Origin: Hypsibius dujardini | Lineage: Eukaryota; Tardigrada; Eutardigrada; Parachela; Hypsibiidae | NCBI GenBank assembly: GCA_001579985.1 | Contig: LRSR01005344.1 | Span: 1-54,081, forward strand | DNA length: 54,081 bases | Direction: 5' to 3' | Shown: in pieces, positions 22,257-32,710 of the stretch | Layout of the letters: every line of letters starts with the position of its first letter | Position numbering within the stretch: position 1 is the first letter of the stretch | Position numbers and translations under genes: made by a program | Notes under the pieces: model-generated | Told to the model about the DNA's origin: nothing | Seen by the model: only the letters and a program-made list of their open reading frames with translations | Database searches by the model: none

Positions 22257-23163
22257 CTATCCTTGGGCCTTCAAACATACCGTAAAAATATTGATGCTGG
22301 TTGCAAACGTTGCCGTACCTCGACGAAAAGAGTGCTTTGAGAACTTGTCGGCTTCGTAGCCCGCTTTTGACAAAACTGCGCGCAATAAAACTATAAAATG
22401 GTCTGCCGACAAAGGTTGCATAACGCCATCTGGCGAGCAAAAGTTCAATAATGCCGCTCTTTCTCTTACCTGTTGCGCACTCAGTAGTTTTTGAGTCGCG
22501 CTCGTGGGGCATAAAAAACTACCTTCTATTCGCGGAAGTGGTGAGACTGGTTACGTTTTTTTGTCTTGCTGTTTTTATCTGTATCACCTTCACTTCCATA
22601 CCTCCACTGCAAGCTGAAATATCACCGTGTCGCAAGTATGCGCTGTTGTTTTTTTGCAAAAAATGAATTGGAGCGCCGCAATAAGGTAAAGAAAGCGAGT
22701 AAACATGCTGCCAATTCAATTATTACTATTGAACCGTGTATTGTCGGCGCCTATGCCAGCACTGCGGCCAAAGCTCTAAAAAATTATATTGTCTTTGAAC
22801 GAGTCATCGAGGCAAGGCGCCGGTATAAAATTTTGTTTAAACCGATTAAGTTAACGGCTGGAGTTTCCACCGATCGCCAATTGCCTGCCAGCCAAGATTT
22901 TTCAAAAACAGCGCCAAAACCGGAAAATGATGCGTCGGTTCGAATAACCAACTCCCTGCGAGTCTTTCCCATACTACAAGGGCAAAGACCATTAAAATTT
23001 TGCGCGAACTCGCTCCACCATGCTAATTCTGCTCGGTGCATTGTAATTAAACGGAAGCGGTAGTAAGGCTTTTCTATTGTAATTAGCGCATCAATAAATA
23101 AGCGCGTGAAAGGGCGCGCCCCATAATCGGTTTGGATGCAAAGGTTAAGTGCCCCACTAGTAC

Positions 23164-23518
23164 GAGGTAAAGGCTATTAATCAGGCCGTTTTAGAAATCG
23201 TGACTTAACCAGGCCGGCAGGCCAGCAAGTGGCGCATAAGTCGTTTTTAAGGAAACGATGGCGCATAAGGAACTGAAGTGGCGCCTCTACCGGACTGCTT
23301 GCACACTTCTCCATTGAGATTCTTCCCTTCCTTTTTTGGACCCAAATTCGAACCGTGAAGCTTAGGAACGAACTAAAATGGGTCAGAGAATTTTTCTGAA
23401 TGTTTTCAAGCCATCTGATATGGCATCGCAGCACTGCAGCGCCGGGAAATCAACATTGAAAAAAACCGGCCTGGTTATGTTACGATTTCTAAAACGGCCT
23501 GGTTAACAGCCTTTACCT
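23164..23518. mobile_element. 355-bp MITE inserted in the RT gene, 4-bp target duplication
   Basis: Terminal inverted repeats of about 55 bp start gaggtaaaggct and end agcctttacctc; both sides are flanked by gtac (23160-23163 and 23519-23522). Removing the element and one gtac rejoins the reverse-transcriptase frame (RELQV into LVGHLTFASK on the minus strand), showing it jumped into an already coding RT sequence. The 4-bp duplication and long inverted repeats argue for a DNA transposon derivative; I cannot name the superfamily. Confidence 0.75.
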
Positions 23519-23522
23519 CGTA

Positions 23523-24202
23523 CTTGAAGCTCTCGCTTCGTCACTTTTCTGCGCTCTAAAAAAGACTGGCGTATGTAACTAATTTTATCTAGTTTATTTT
23601 TCGGTAGTTCCACGCGCTGTAACACTGAATCAATTATTAAGCCTAAAAACTCCACTCTTTGCGGCGGTGCTATTACTGTTTTCCAGTTAATTGCGAAACC
23701 GAGCGGACGCAATACGCAAATAAGAAATTGTTGAGCCTCGGCACATTTAGCTGCTGAGTTGCTTATCAATAAGTAATCGTCTAAATACTGTACATGTATA
23801 GCCTGCTCTCTTCATAATACGCACGACTGCCTGCGATAGCTGGTGAAATATTCCGGGGGCTATACTGAGCCCGAAACCTAAAAAATTTTCAAGGTAAAAA
23901 TTACCTGTAACTTCATCATCGAATTTCCATTGAAAACCCTGAGGCTCGCGGTGCGCGAAGACGACAGGTACCCATCGGTACGCTGATTCGATGTCAACCA
24001 GTGCAACGCAGGCGCAGTCTAGGGTGCACTGCCTGAGTGCTCCTTCAACGCTCTCGAAGGAAAACATTTCCGCATGTATGTATGAGTTTAACGAGTTAAT
24101 AAAAGGACGACTGCAATCCGTTAAGGGTCGCGGCACCTCGCTCTCTTTTTTGGGCACCACCCCGATTGCCTGCACACGTCTCGGTCGTTTCTCTTGTCGC
24201 AA
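23523..24202 (-). pseudogene. DIRS-like reverse transcriptase fragment
   Basis: The frame carries VDIESAYRWVPV, LGFGLSIAPGIFHQL and, after a small frameshift near 23.79 kb, VQYLDDYLLI, the RT active-site box with two Asp. Conserved RELQ follows just before the MITE junction. It is part of the larger element at 22257-25854. Frameshift and MITE insertion make it non-functional. Confidence 0.75.
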
Positions 24203-24479
24203 AAATCTACTAATTTCTAGTTTTTCCCGAGAAAGTTCATCTAATAATGTTTTAGAACGCAGCGATAATGCACTTTCGTAATTTTTTCAAAACGACGGCT
24301 CCACAAGGCTAGTACTAAAATCAATAAGTTTGAAATCATTCGCTATACTATCCAAAATAAACCTAGCATTCTTGTCATCCAGCCAAAAATGTTTCCAGTA
24401 TCGGAACTGTTTCGTTAAAGAGTTGCGCTGCAGTAAATCGTTATTGCGATATAGGTGCATATTGGTATCAATAGGTATA

Positions 24480-25854
24480 TTAAACCTGTATTACGCTAAA
24501 AGGATTGAAAGATGTGTTTGATAACTTGTTGCTATCTGTCTTTTGCCTGGCGCCTGCGCTGCTTAACTGCTCAGTTCCTCTGCTGGCCGCTACTGCGGTT
24601 GAAGTTTGAGTTTCCGCCCGGGCGACCACGGCGGCAGTTGAGTGCACCATAGTTGGTGTACCCGCAAATCGAACAGCAGGGTGTGTATCAGCAGGGGTTG
24701 AATGCACAGACCCCAGTTTGATTCCAGTCGATGCATGGAGGCATGATCGGTGGCGGAGGTGGCTGGGGCACTGGCGGATACTGCGGGGCAAACTGGCGTG
24801 GCGGTGGAAATTGCGGGGCAAAGAACTGCGCACTGCTGAACTGCACTGGCTGTCTGTAGCCTTGACCTTAAACGGAACGAAAGGAATTGTTTCGTCCTGC
24901 CATGAAATCGCTGCTGCGCGATCGCGTAATTGCATAAAAATATTTATGGGAAAGAGATTGACGTAAATCATTATCTCCGAGGTTGACCTTTTCAAACTCT
25001 GCTCTGCGCCTAAAATCCTCATCAAAATTAGGTTCTGCGTTCGCTTGGTAGTCACACTGGCGGCTAGTTAAAAACTGCAGGTAATTGCCGTACTCCTTCA
25101 TTGTCTCTGCGTGCAATGGGAAACTCAACAACTGCTGCATTAATCACATGCTCTCAGCAAAAAGTTCGGTAATAATAATTTCTGTAGCAAGAGGTTTGCG
25201 CATTTTCCATTTTGAGTTTATTCGTGAGTCCATCCGCGTGTGCGGACGCGGTAGGTCCCGCGCCCGACTCGACAGAGTGCCGTCAAAACTGCTGAGACTG
25301 TCTGTCTCACTATCATTGTCAGACTCATCAAGATGAGGGTACTGCTCCACGCGCCGCTTCTTCTTCTCTTGCTTCTCCAAAACGGTCATGCTGCGCTCCG
25401 TCTCGTTGTCCTCCTCCTGCAGTATCTGGCGTTGCTGCTTATCTGAAATTACCTCTCGCAGATCTTTGGGCGAGCTGGGATAAATGAAGTCCTTGACGAC
25501 CATTAAGTCTCGCAGAGGGAGCTCCAGCTTCTCCATGTTCTCCACCTTGAGGACGCGAAGATCTGCCACGCAGAAAAATTTGTTGTCCTCCATCACCTGC
25601 AACGATTGATTTCACAGCCGAAGATGCATCCTTTAATCTGCCATGGACGATCCGTCGGTAATAAGACCGTTGTCGCGCTCCCTGCGAGTCTTGTCTTTGG
25701 CCACAATTTTCTCGTGCTCTCTGGGGATGGCGAAATCAGCCAGGATGCGCTCCTGAAGTTCCGATTTATTACCGCCGGTCGCCTCCTGCATATCGGTGAG
25801 AATGCTGTGCAGCTGGGCGTTGCTAAGACATTTCAGGTCTTCTTCGGTATACAT
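24480..25854 (-). pseudogene. DIRS-like gag remnant with SAP-like start
   Basis: One frame from MYTEEDLKCLSNAQLHSILT is interrupted by stops at 25633, between 25633 and 25602, and at 25144, then shifts frame near 25.0 kb into a Pro/Ala/Thr-rich tail ending at 24480. The first ~45 residues (LSNAQLHSIL, GGNKSELQERIL) resemble a SAP nucleic-acid-binding motif. The middle is charged (EEDNETERS, EKKKRRVEQ). Position upstream of RT and lack of any enzyme motif suggest gag. Confidence 0.5.
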
Positions 25855-26794
25855 CTTGTCAGTGAGGTTGTTAATCCGTTAACGAAAAATTTGTTGAAGG
25901 TCAAAGGATAGGAACTGGCGTTAGCTTGGAAAGTTAAACAGGTGAAATCAACTTGACTTGCGCGAGTTGCAAAAGCAAAAAACGAAAACGCTTGCGAATG
26001 AGAAGTATGAAAAGGCGGCAGTCCGCGAAGCTGGTAGTTGAAACGCATCACTGGTTACCACAGACACATATGGAGCAGGACACATGTACACCGCATCATA
26101 ATTCGACGTCACTCGTTATAAACAGATTTTTACCAAAATCTTTCACGTCTTTAAGTAATCACTTGTTAACTACTCGTGTGTATCAACATTTTTATGTAGC
26201 TTGTTCAATGGGCTTTTACTCCAGTGGGTTAGGATTTTTTTTCGAAGTATGTTGGAAGGCTATGCTCTTTCTTCTAAATTTTCACTTTCTCAAAGCTTAC
26301 CCAGTCCGCGTTGAGCCTTTGTTTGCAAAAAAAGACGACTTCAATATGAATGGTCGCTTCGTGTGAGACCGTCGTTTGAGTCGTGAGAAACTTTCCCCGT
26401 CCTTCGGAATGCATATTGTAGGATTCAGTTACGTCCCGCCCCCCAAATAACCATCTGTCGATGTTAATTAGCTATGTAGTTTCGAATTTGCTTCACAATT
26501 GAATTGCCATAAGATGTGTAGAATGAGAAGAATGGGAGTTAGGAATGCTCCCAACATTACTCCCTTTCCGTAAAACCATTTCGGTGAAGTATTAATCGTG
26601 AAGGAAAACAAACAAATCGACAGACGATCGAGCCGACAGACGGGTAGACAGACGTTTTGATAAAAAAACAAGTAAAAAAACGTTTCAAAGGACAATTTAT
26701 TAGGTTTCTGATTAGGTTGACGAAGCAATCCAGCGACGGCCTTAAAAGCAAAAATGTGTTTAAATGGATATAACAAATATGACTTGGATTTCCG
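25855..26794. other. Gap between the DIRS-like element and gene C
   Basis: Homology to the right arm resumes at about 26455 (atctgtcgatgtta), so 25.86-26.45 kb is either the element's 5' end or sequence deleted from the right arm. 26.46-26.79 kb is gene C 3' flank, conserved at 41.85-42.17 kb. No gene seen. Confidence 0.4.
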
Positions 26795-29700
26795 CTAGTA
26801 AGGGATACAGATAAGGAAGAGCATAAATATGCTGATCACAAGAAGGGCGTGCGGACATCTGAAAACGCTAAACGGAACATTCATCCTCCCTGCGCTAGTC
26901 GTGGCGTGAATGGTGAAGGCATCACTTTCCCCAGCTGTCACAACCTTTGTTTGGGATGTCGTTTTCGCCGCAAGTGATGTATCACGCATGGAAGTTGTTT
27001 TCTTTCCCACTTCAGTCGTAATAATAATCTCCTCAGGACGTTGGCTTGTTTTCGAAACATATTCAGCGGTTGGTATATAGCCCAGAGATGATGTTAACAC
27101 TGCTGAAGTTGTTTCCGTTTGCCAAATAGAGCCCGGAATCGAGGGTATTGTCGGTGGAGTCGTTGACAACGTTTGTATAAGTAAGCTACTAAGTTCTGCA
27201 AGAAATAACACTCAAGATTGAGAATAATGATGCTCAAACACACTTGCAATTATACACTGACGAGTTACGAGTGGTTTGGTCACGAAATGATCCGCTGGTG
27301 TGGTGGTGGTGGATGATGTTCTCACTGTCGGAGGCCTTGATACGGAGACGGCTGTGCCTTGGGTTTGGGTTTGGGGACCTATAATTGTGGCCTAATTTAG
27401 ACGTTCAGAACCGTCGATAATCTCATCTCAAATGAAACTGGCCTTACAGTTATACAGTTGGTAGACAAATGCTCCGGGAAAACCATAGTGTAGTGTAGTT
27501 TTCTCCTTACCGCAAGTGATTGAGCGTACTGCCAGTGGCAGTCTGGCCACCCGGAGCCACTCTGCTAGCTCACTTAACTCGCAGCAACCGCATGTCTTGG
27601 TTCTGGGGCAGAATGCCAGTTTTGCAGTTGCAAGGTCGAGAGAAACTAAAGCATGCGCACTCAAACTGGCCATTAAGCACGGCGGAATCTTTTGAAAATT
27701 ATTATTCCGCAGGGAGACGGCGGACGTTTGCTTGAGTTGGAAGTCTACGCCGCCACAGTACCATCCAGTGAGATCCAACTGGTCCAATTTAAGAATCTGA
27801 AACATGAAAATCCTTGAGATGTATGCGATGATCATGAGAATGTCCACATCTTCATGATCCCTATGTCGTAAACCGAAGAGTCTTGACCACGGCAGATGTA
27901 GTGAAAAGGCGAAAACCTGCACTATACAGTAGCTTTATCCAGCCAAGTTGAGGCAGTCTTATTTTTCTCGTTCTACGTCGTCAATAAGCACGCAACAATT
28001 CATCAAGACTGCCTAATTGAAAATTCAGATCATGTAATATGCGAAAGAGCAATATCTTTACAATATTTTTAAAACTCAAAACAAAATTAGATTTGAAGTT
28101 GAATAACCCATTTTTTCAGATTTTCAAAACGGTTTATTTTCTAGCGTAAGAAGTTGCTCGTTTTTTAACTTCAAACTTTGCCCAAGGATGCAAATTGACT
28201 TTATATTTCTGAAGAATTTTACTATTTGGTGAAAAATTTCAATGGATGAAAAATTAGGGTGGGAATCAAAAAGAGTCAGGCAGCCATTTTGAATGCGGGA
28301 TACCAAATAACATTTTTCTTGCAACCTGTTGCAATCACTGTCAACTTCTCTTGCGTAGTTATAACTTAAACATTTCGTAAATGCATTTGAGATGAAAGAT
28401 TGAAAAAATTTAAACAGAAGAACCGACATGGAGCCCCGTCACCTGACTGCACTTTTTTCCATCGGGGTTTCGAGACTATTTCACATCTGAGCAGGTCGGG
28501 GTGCTCATAACGGCTAACTCAGATCTTGAAGTGAAGTTTTATGGAGTCTGAGAGCTGATGTTTAATATAAAACCGATAAATAAAGCTTTCATGCCCGCAA
28601 ACACTAAGAAAACATTTTTTGAAATCGAAGTAAAATTCCCAAACAAATAGCGGTGTCCGGAATCACCATCTGTATGGATGACGAAAAAAGTAGTGTTTTT
28701 TGAAATCGTTTTTCATCCCCTCGAACACATCAAATTCTAGAGCACAAACCGAGTATCTTATTCAAGTCAGAATGAAAAAATACCCATTTTTGTTGTTTTG
28801 GTGCAAGCTCCAATGATACCATCATCCCGCAATAAGCCGTTTTGTTTAACGACGGTTAACAAAATTCGTACTTTTCCAGCAATTTTAGAAGGATAATTAA
28901 GGGCCGAACGAAACTAAAACGATTTCAAAAGGGCACATCAAAGAAACAAAAGTCAGAAACTTTCAAAGCCATCAGGCTGTAGATTTTCCAGTGTTTTGAA
29001 TATAGAAATTCTCACGCCCTAATCCATAATAATTCGTTTAGTTTTCTTTTGAGTTCAAAATTTTGTACAATGGTCACATAACCTGGTAAAGGGAATCATG
29101 GGTTCCCATAAAAAAATGGTTTGAAAAAATCAGGGAAGTGGGAACCTGATAAAAACTGTACAAAAAAGATCTGTCTCAATTTTGCTGGATAAAGTTTCTG
29201 TAGATATTATCACTGCTATGGTTTATGAGCATGACACCCGCTTTAGGCGCAGGTAGTCGCCGGTTTGAGTCCGGGTAGTAGAAACTTTTCGCATTTCCTG
29301 TCTTGCGCGTCACACCTACGGGATTGACGGTGTGCGGACGAAAATTGTGCGACGTTTAAATGAGCTATAAATCTGTGAAATGTCTCTGGAAGGTCTTCAG
29401 ACGTACTTTCAGGCTGCCGGCAATCGGTCTTAAAAATTTCCATTCCATGAACGTTACCGTTCCCCCACTGATCTCGAGTTCCGACAAAATCGACGGCGCT
29501 GCCACTGGCACAAGGTTTTCAAATATTGACGCGCCAAGCACAGCTACTTGAACATGCACCAAGCGAAGAGTGTCCAAGCGCACAAAACCTTCAAGATCCG
29601 TGGCTTCCAGGTAGAGAAGTTTAACGCGACGCAAGCTTATGGTTTGTAGTCCCTCCTTTACGTTGGCAAAGAAAGTGGCCATGGGGAAGCGGGCGCTTCT

Positions 29701-31700
29701 TTCCTCGAGGTTGAACTGCTCCAGCAGGACGGATCGTAGCATCAATCGCGCCGGCAGGGCTGTCTGGTCGAAGTCGTCGCCCCGTACCCAGCCACCGGTG
29801 ATGTCAAGGTGGACAATATATGGATGGATGCACATTAGGTGAAAGTTGTCGGGAATCACAAACAGTTCCCCGCTACTCCTGCATTGAAGCGTTAAGTTTG
29901 CCTGCTCGTTACCGCTGACAACATTACGACATGTAGGATGCGGAAATTGTGCATTTGACGAGGTCACCATTGCACAAGGTGGCGTCTCGGTTATGCTTGT
30001 CGTTCTTTTGGTAGTTGCTGAAAACATCCCGGTGGACAACGGTGACCGGGTAGTGGCTTTGATTCTCGTCGTAGTCGTTGGATCGAGACCTGAAATGTGA
30101 TACCGTAGCGGGACCTTTAGAACCAGCAGCGCTCTCCACATATTCGTATACTTACAGTGAGACGGATCGTAGACAATACTTCCGGGAAATGTGTAGAATG
30201 TTTTCTTCTCCTCACCGCAAGTGATCGAACGCGTGACATGAGGAAGAGCAGCATCTTTGAGCCAGAAAGCTAGTGGACGTAATTCGCAGCAGCCGCATGT
30301 CCTTCTTTTACGACAAAAGGCCGACTTCGAAGATTGTAGCTCAAGGGAAACTAGCGCATGCGAGCTTAAGCTGTCCAGGAAGCATGGCGGAATGGTTTGA
30401 AGGTTGTTGTTACGTAGGGAGATGCTGGATGTTTGTTCAAGTTTGAACGCTGCGCCTGAACAGAACCATGTGTCTGTAGCGAGATTCAACTGGTCCAATG
30501 TAAGGTTCTGCAATCAATGGCATAGGAAAATTGATTGTGCTACCTATACAGAGTTCAAATTTATGGTCCGTACAGGTTCATTTGACGGATGTCGAGGGGA
30601 GGGCTGTGGCCAAGGTATTTTATCAAAACTAAACCCAAGAGTCGGCGCATAATTTCTGATTATTATAAAACTAATTTCGATCGTAGGGCCTGAATTCCAA
30701 TGCCCTTTTGATACATTCTGAAGCACTTCAGTTTTGAAATAGAAATTTGGGTTTTGTTATAGTTCAGCATATGCTCCATCATTCAAAGTTGTTTAAAACT
30801 TTTGCAATACCCTTAACAATACGGCGAATACATGTTTCTGAAAAGTAACAAAATCCTAGGAGCCCCTGGAATTTAGACTCCCAGACTTCCATTAATTTTA
30901 TAATTTTCAGAAAGGATCTGCCGAATTTGAGTTCAAGTGTGAAAAAAACCCTTTATTCTATCGCACACCCCTCACCCACAATTCAGGGGTCCTGGTTTTG
31001 ACCTGGAAGGACCCTCAACGACCCCCTACACCCGTGTGACTTGCAGCTCCATACCGTGACTCTAAAAATGCTTCCCACATACTTTAAGGCTTCTTGAAAT
31101 GGGTCTTAAAAAGCTCCAGTCCATATTGTCGATCATCCCTCTACTAATCTCGAGATGAGCTAACACTGGCGGAGAAGCATCAGGCATGAGGCCTTGAAAT
31201 ATCGACGTTCCCAGTGATTTCACTTGTACGTTGATTAATTGGAGAGCTTCCAAACACACAAATCCCTCAAAATCTGTGCTAGCTAGATAAAGCAGTTTAA
31301 CGTCCTGTAAGCGGATCCTTTTCAGGTGCGACTTTACGTGGATGAAAAACATGTCCATGGGAAATCGTGGGCTTCTGTAGTCGAGGTTGAATTGTTCCAG
31401 TGTGACGGTCTGAAGGGACGCCCTTTCCGGCAATGAAGTTATCCCATCCTGCCGTACCAATCCACCCATCACAATAATGTGAACAACTTCTGAATGGAGG
31501 CGGCTAACGTTGAATTGGTCAGGAATGATGTACTCATGTCGCTTATCCTTGCATGCCAGTGTTACCGTGGGTTGTTCTGCGTCACTGACAACGTTCTGGC
31601 AAGAGGGATGAGGAATCGATTCATCGTCCGGAGTTGCGGTTCCCCTTGTGAGGCAGGCAAGTAACAAGACCACGGCCAGCGGCTGTTGCCATATTTGCAT
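26795..31700 (-). CDS. Gene C: two-module LRR-like surface protein with GPI-type tail
   Basis: Six exons: 31700-31083, 30507-30156, 30089-29407, 27796-27448, 27378-27244, 27195-26795; 2538 bp, 845 aa plus stop, in frame throughout. Signal peptide MQIWQQPLAVVLLLACL, then module 1 (exons 1-2) with the Cys cap CGCCELRPLAFWLKD. Exon 3 starts as a Thr-rich stalk and runs without an intron into the N-terminal half of module 2 (PHPTCRNVV parallels PHPSCQNVV of module 1); exon 4 is the second cap (CGCCELSELAEWLRV). Exons 5-6 are a Thr/Ser-rich stalk ending in a hydrophobic stretch (ALLVISIFMLFLICI) at the very C-terminus, the pattern of a GPI-anchor signal. There is no kinase. Exon 1 is 618 bp, as in gene A. 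Likely an outer-leaflet protein related to the A/B ectodomains. A short tail-anchored transmembrane form is the alternative. Confidence 0.8.
27927..29200. mobile_element. 1274-bp TA-flanked Tc1/mariner-like element in gene C intron 3
   Basis: Terminal inverted repeats: cagtagctttatccagccaa at the left, mirrored by tttgctggataaagtttctg at the right, about 30 bp with mismatches, flanked by ta on both sides. The matching intron of C' (40547-40867) lacks it, giving an empty site (gataatatatatattgcagg). The size suits a mariner-type element, but I recognise no transposase in the interior; small frames such as that at 28124-28429 (-) are unlike any family I know. Confidence 0.7.
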
Positions 31701-32710
31701 AATTCAGCTGTTGAAGATCACAGGTCCTATTCAATTAACCGTGAGGTGATCAGCTGACAGTAAGTAATTTCCTCCGGTTTGATGGAGATTTCGACCGCAC
31801 GCACATCCAGTACGATTCAAAAAAATTATACACACGGATGGTGATACAACTTACTCAAGCTAATGGCCATTTTAGTGTAACTTTAAGGCTGTAGAACCAA
31901 ATATCGATGAGCATGCTCTTAAATACGCATGCGTACGAAGGTTCACTTACTGACCGACCATAGTTTTGTTATTTGCTAATGTAGAGCGGTGAGTCATTGC
32001 TGGGCGTCATACGCCGATATGGGTAACCTTAACAAAGACCTTGCCTTTAAAGCGAAGGATGCACCCTACGTGATTGGTTAACCGCTGAACTTTATAATCA
32101 AAACTGATACGGCAAATTATTTGTTCAAATTCCTTTCATAGTGCTTGATGTTAGTACAAAGACAACAGTGAAATGAGTATTGATGATTTAGTTTGGTTCT
32201 TTTTGCTTTGGGTAAATAAGCCGAGTTCAAACTTCTTGAACAATGCTTTATGATAGGAGATGCCGACTAAGGACACATTGTTATCAAAAATTATTTGCAT
32301 ATTGTGACGCGACTTGTAGAGCGAAATCCCCCTCCTTTGGAATGCTCTAATCCCGTGCATTTGCGCTTCCTAATTACGCACCCAAAAATGAGAAAATTGC
32401 CGCGACCTATGGGAAACCTGGGATGGCGAACCTATTCTTCCTTCTAGAACCCGGAAGTCCTGTTGACCTTACGATACACAACAATATACGAGTACTGATT
32501 TTTCAAGTTGTTACTTGCACAACAAATCAAGAGAAGCAATAACTGCAAAATGATGAAAATAATGAAAATAAGGTTACGGATAAAAGTTGGTGGTGGTTAA
32601 CAGTGATACGCTGTTATCGGCTTGACACCCTGACAAGGCGCTTCGAGGCGAATAGGTAGCGAGCTCGAATCAGTGGATTACTGGAATTTTTTTTGCAGAC
32701 TCGTGCAGGG
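31701..32710. other. Gene C upstream / gene D 3' flank
   Basis: About 1 kb with no exon-like frame. It should hold the gene C promoter and the gene D 3' UTR. A tRNA-like B-box word (gctcgaatcag) occurs at about 32.66 kb, without a foldable tRNA around it. Confidence 0.4.

Larger units (their letters stand above)
22257..25854 (-). mobile_element. DIRS-like tyrosine-recombinase retrotransposon, decayed
   Basis: Domains on the minus strand in order: gag-like (25854-24480), reverse transcriptase (24202-23523, continuing below the MITE), RNase H (about 23041-22784, TDASFSGFGAVF), tyrosine recombinase (about 22512-22257, with FSKHSFRRGTATFA, the H-x-x-R core). RT followed by RNase H and a tyrosine recombinase in place of an integrase is the mark of the DIRS/Ngaro/PAT group. 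Stops and frameshifts occur in gag, before the RT YLDD motif and in the recombinase tail. Termini and split repeats were not found. The whole block is absent from the right arm, but there as part of a wider deletion, not as a clean empty site. Confidence 0.75.

Noticed and set aside
29230-29285. tRNA-like sequence (ggtttgagtcc B-box word) and a similar one near 32.64 kb
   Set aside because: No acceptor stem or anticodon arm could be folded by eye; possibly a decayed SINE.
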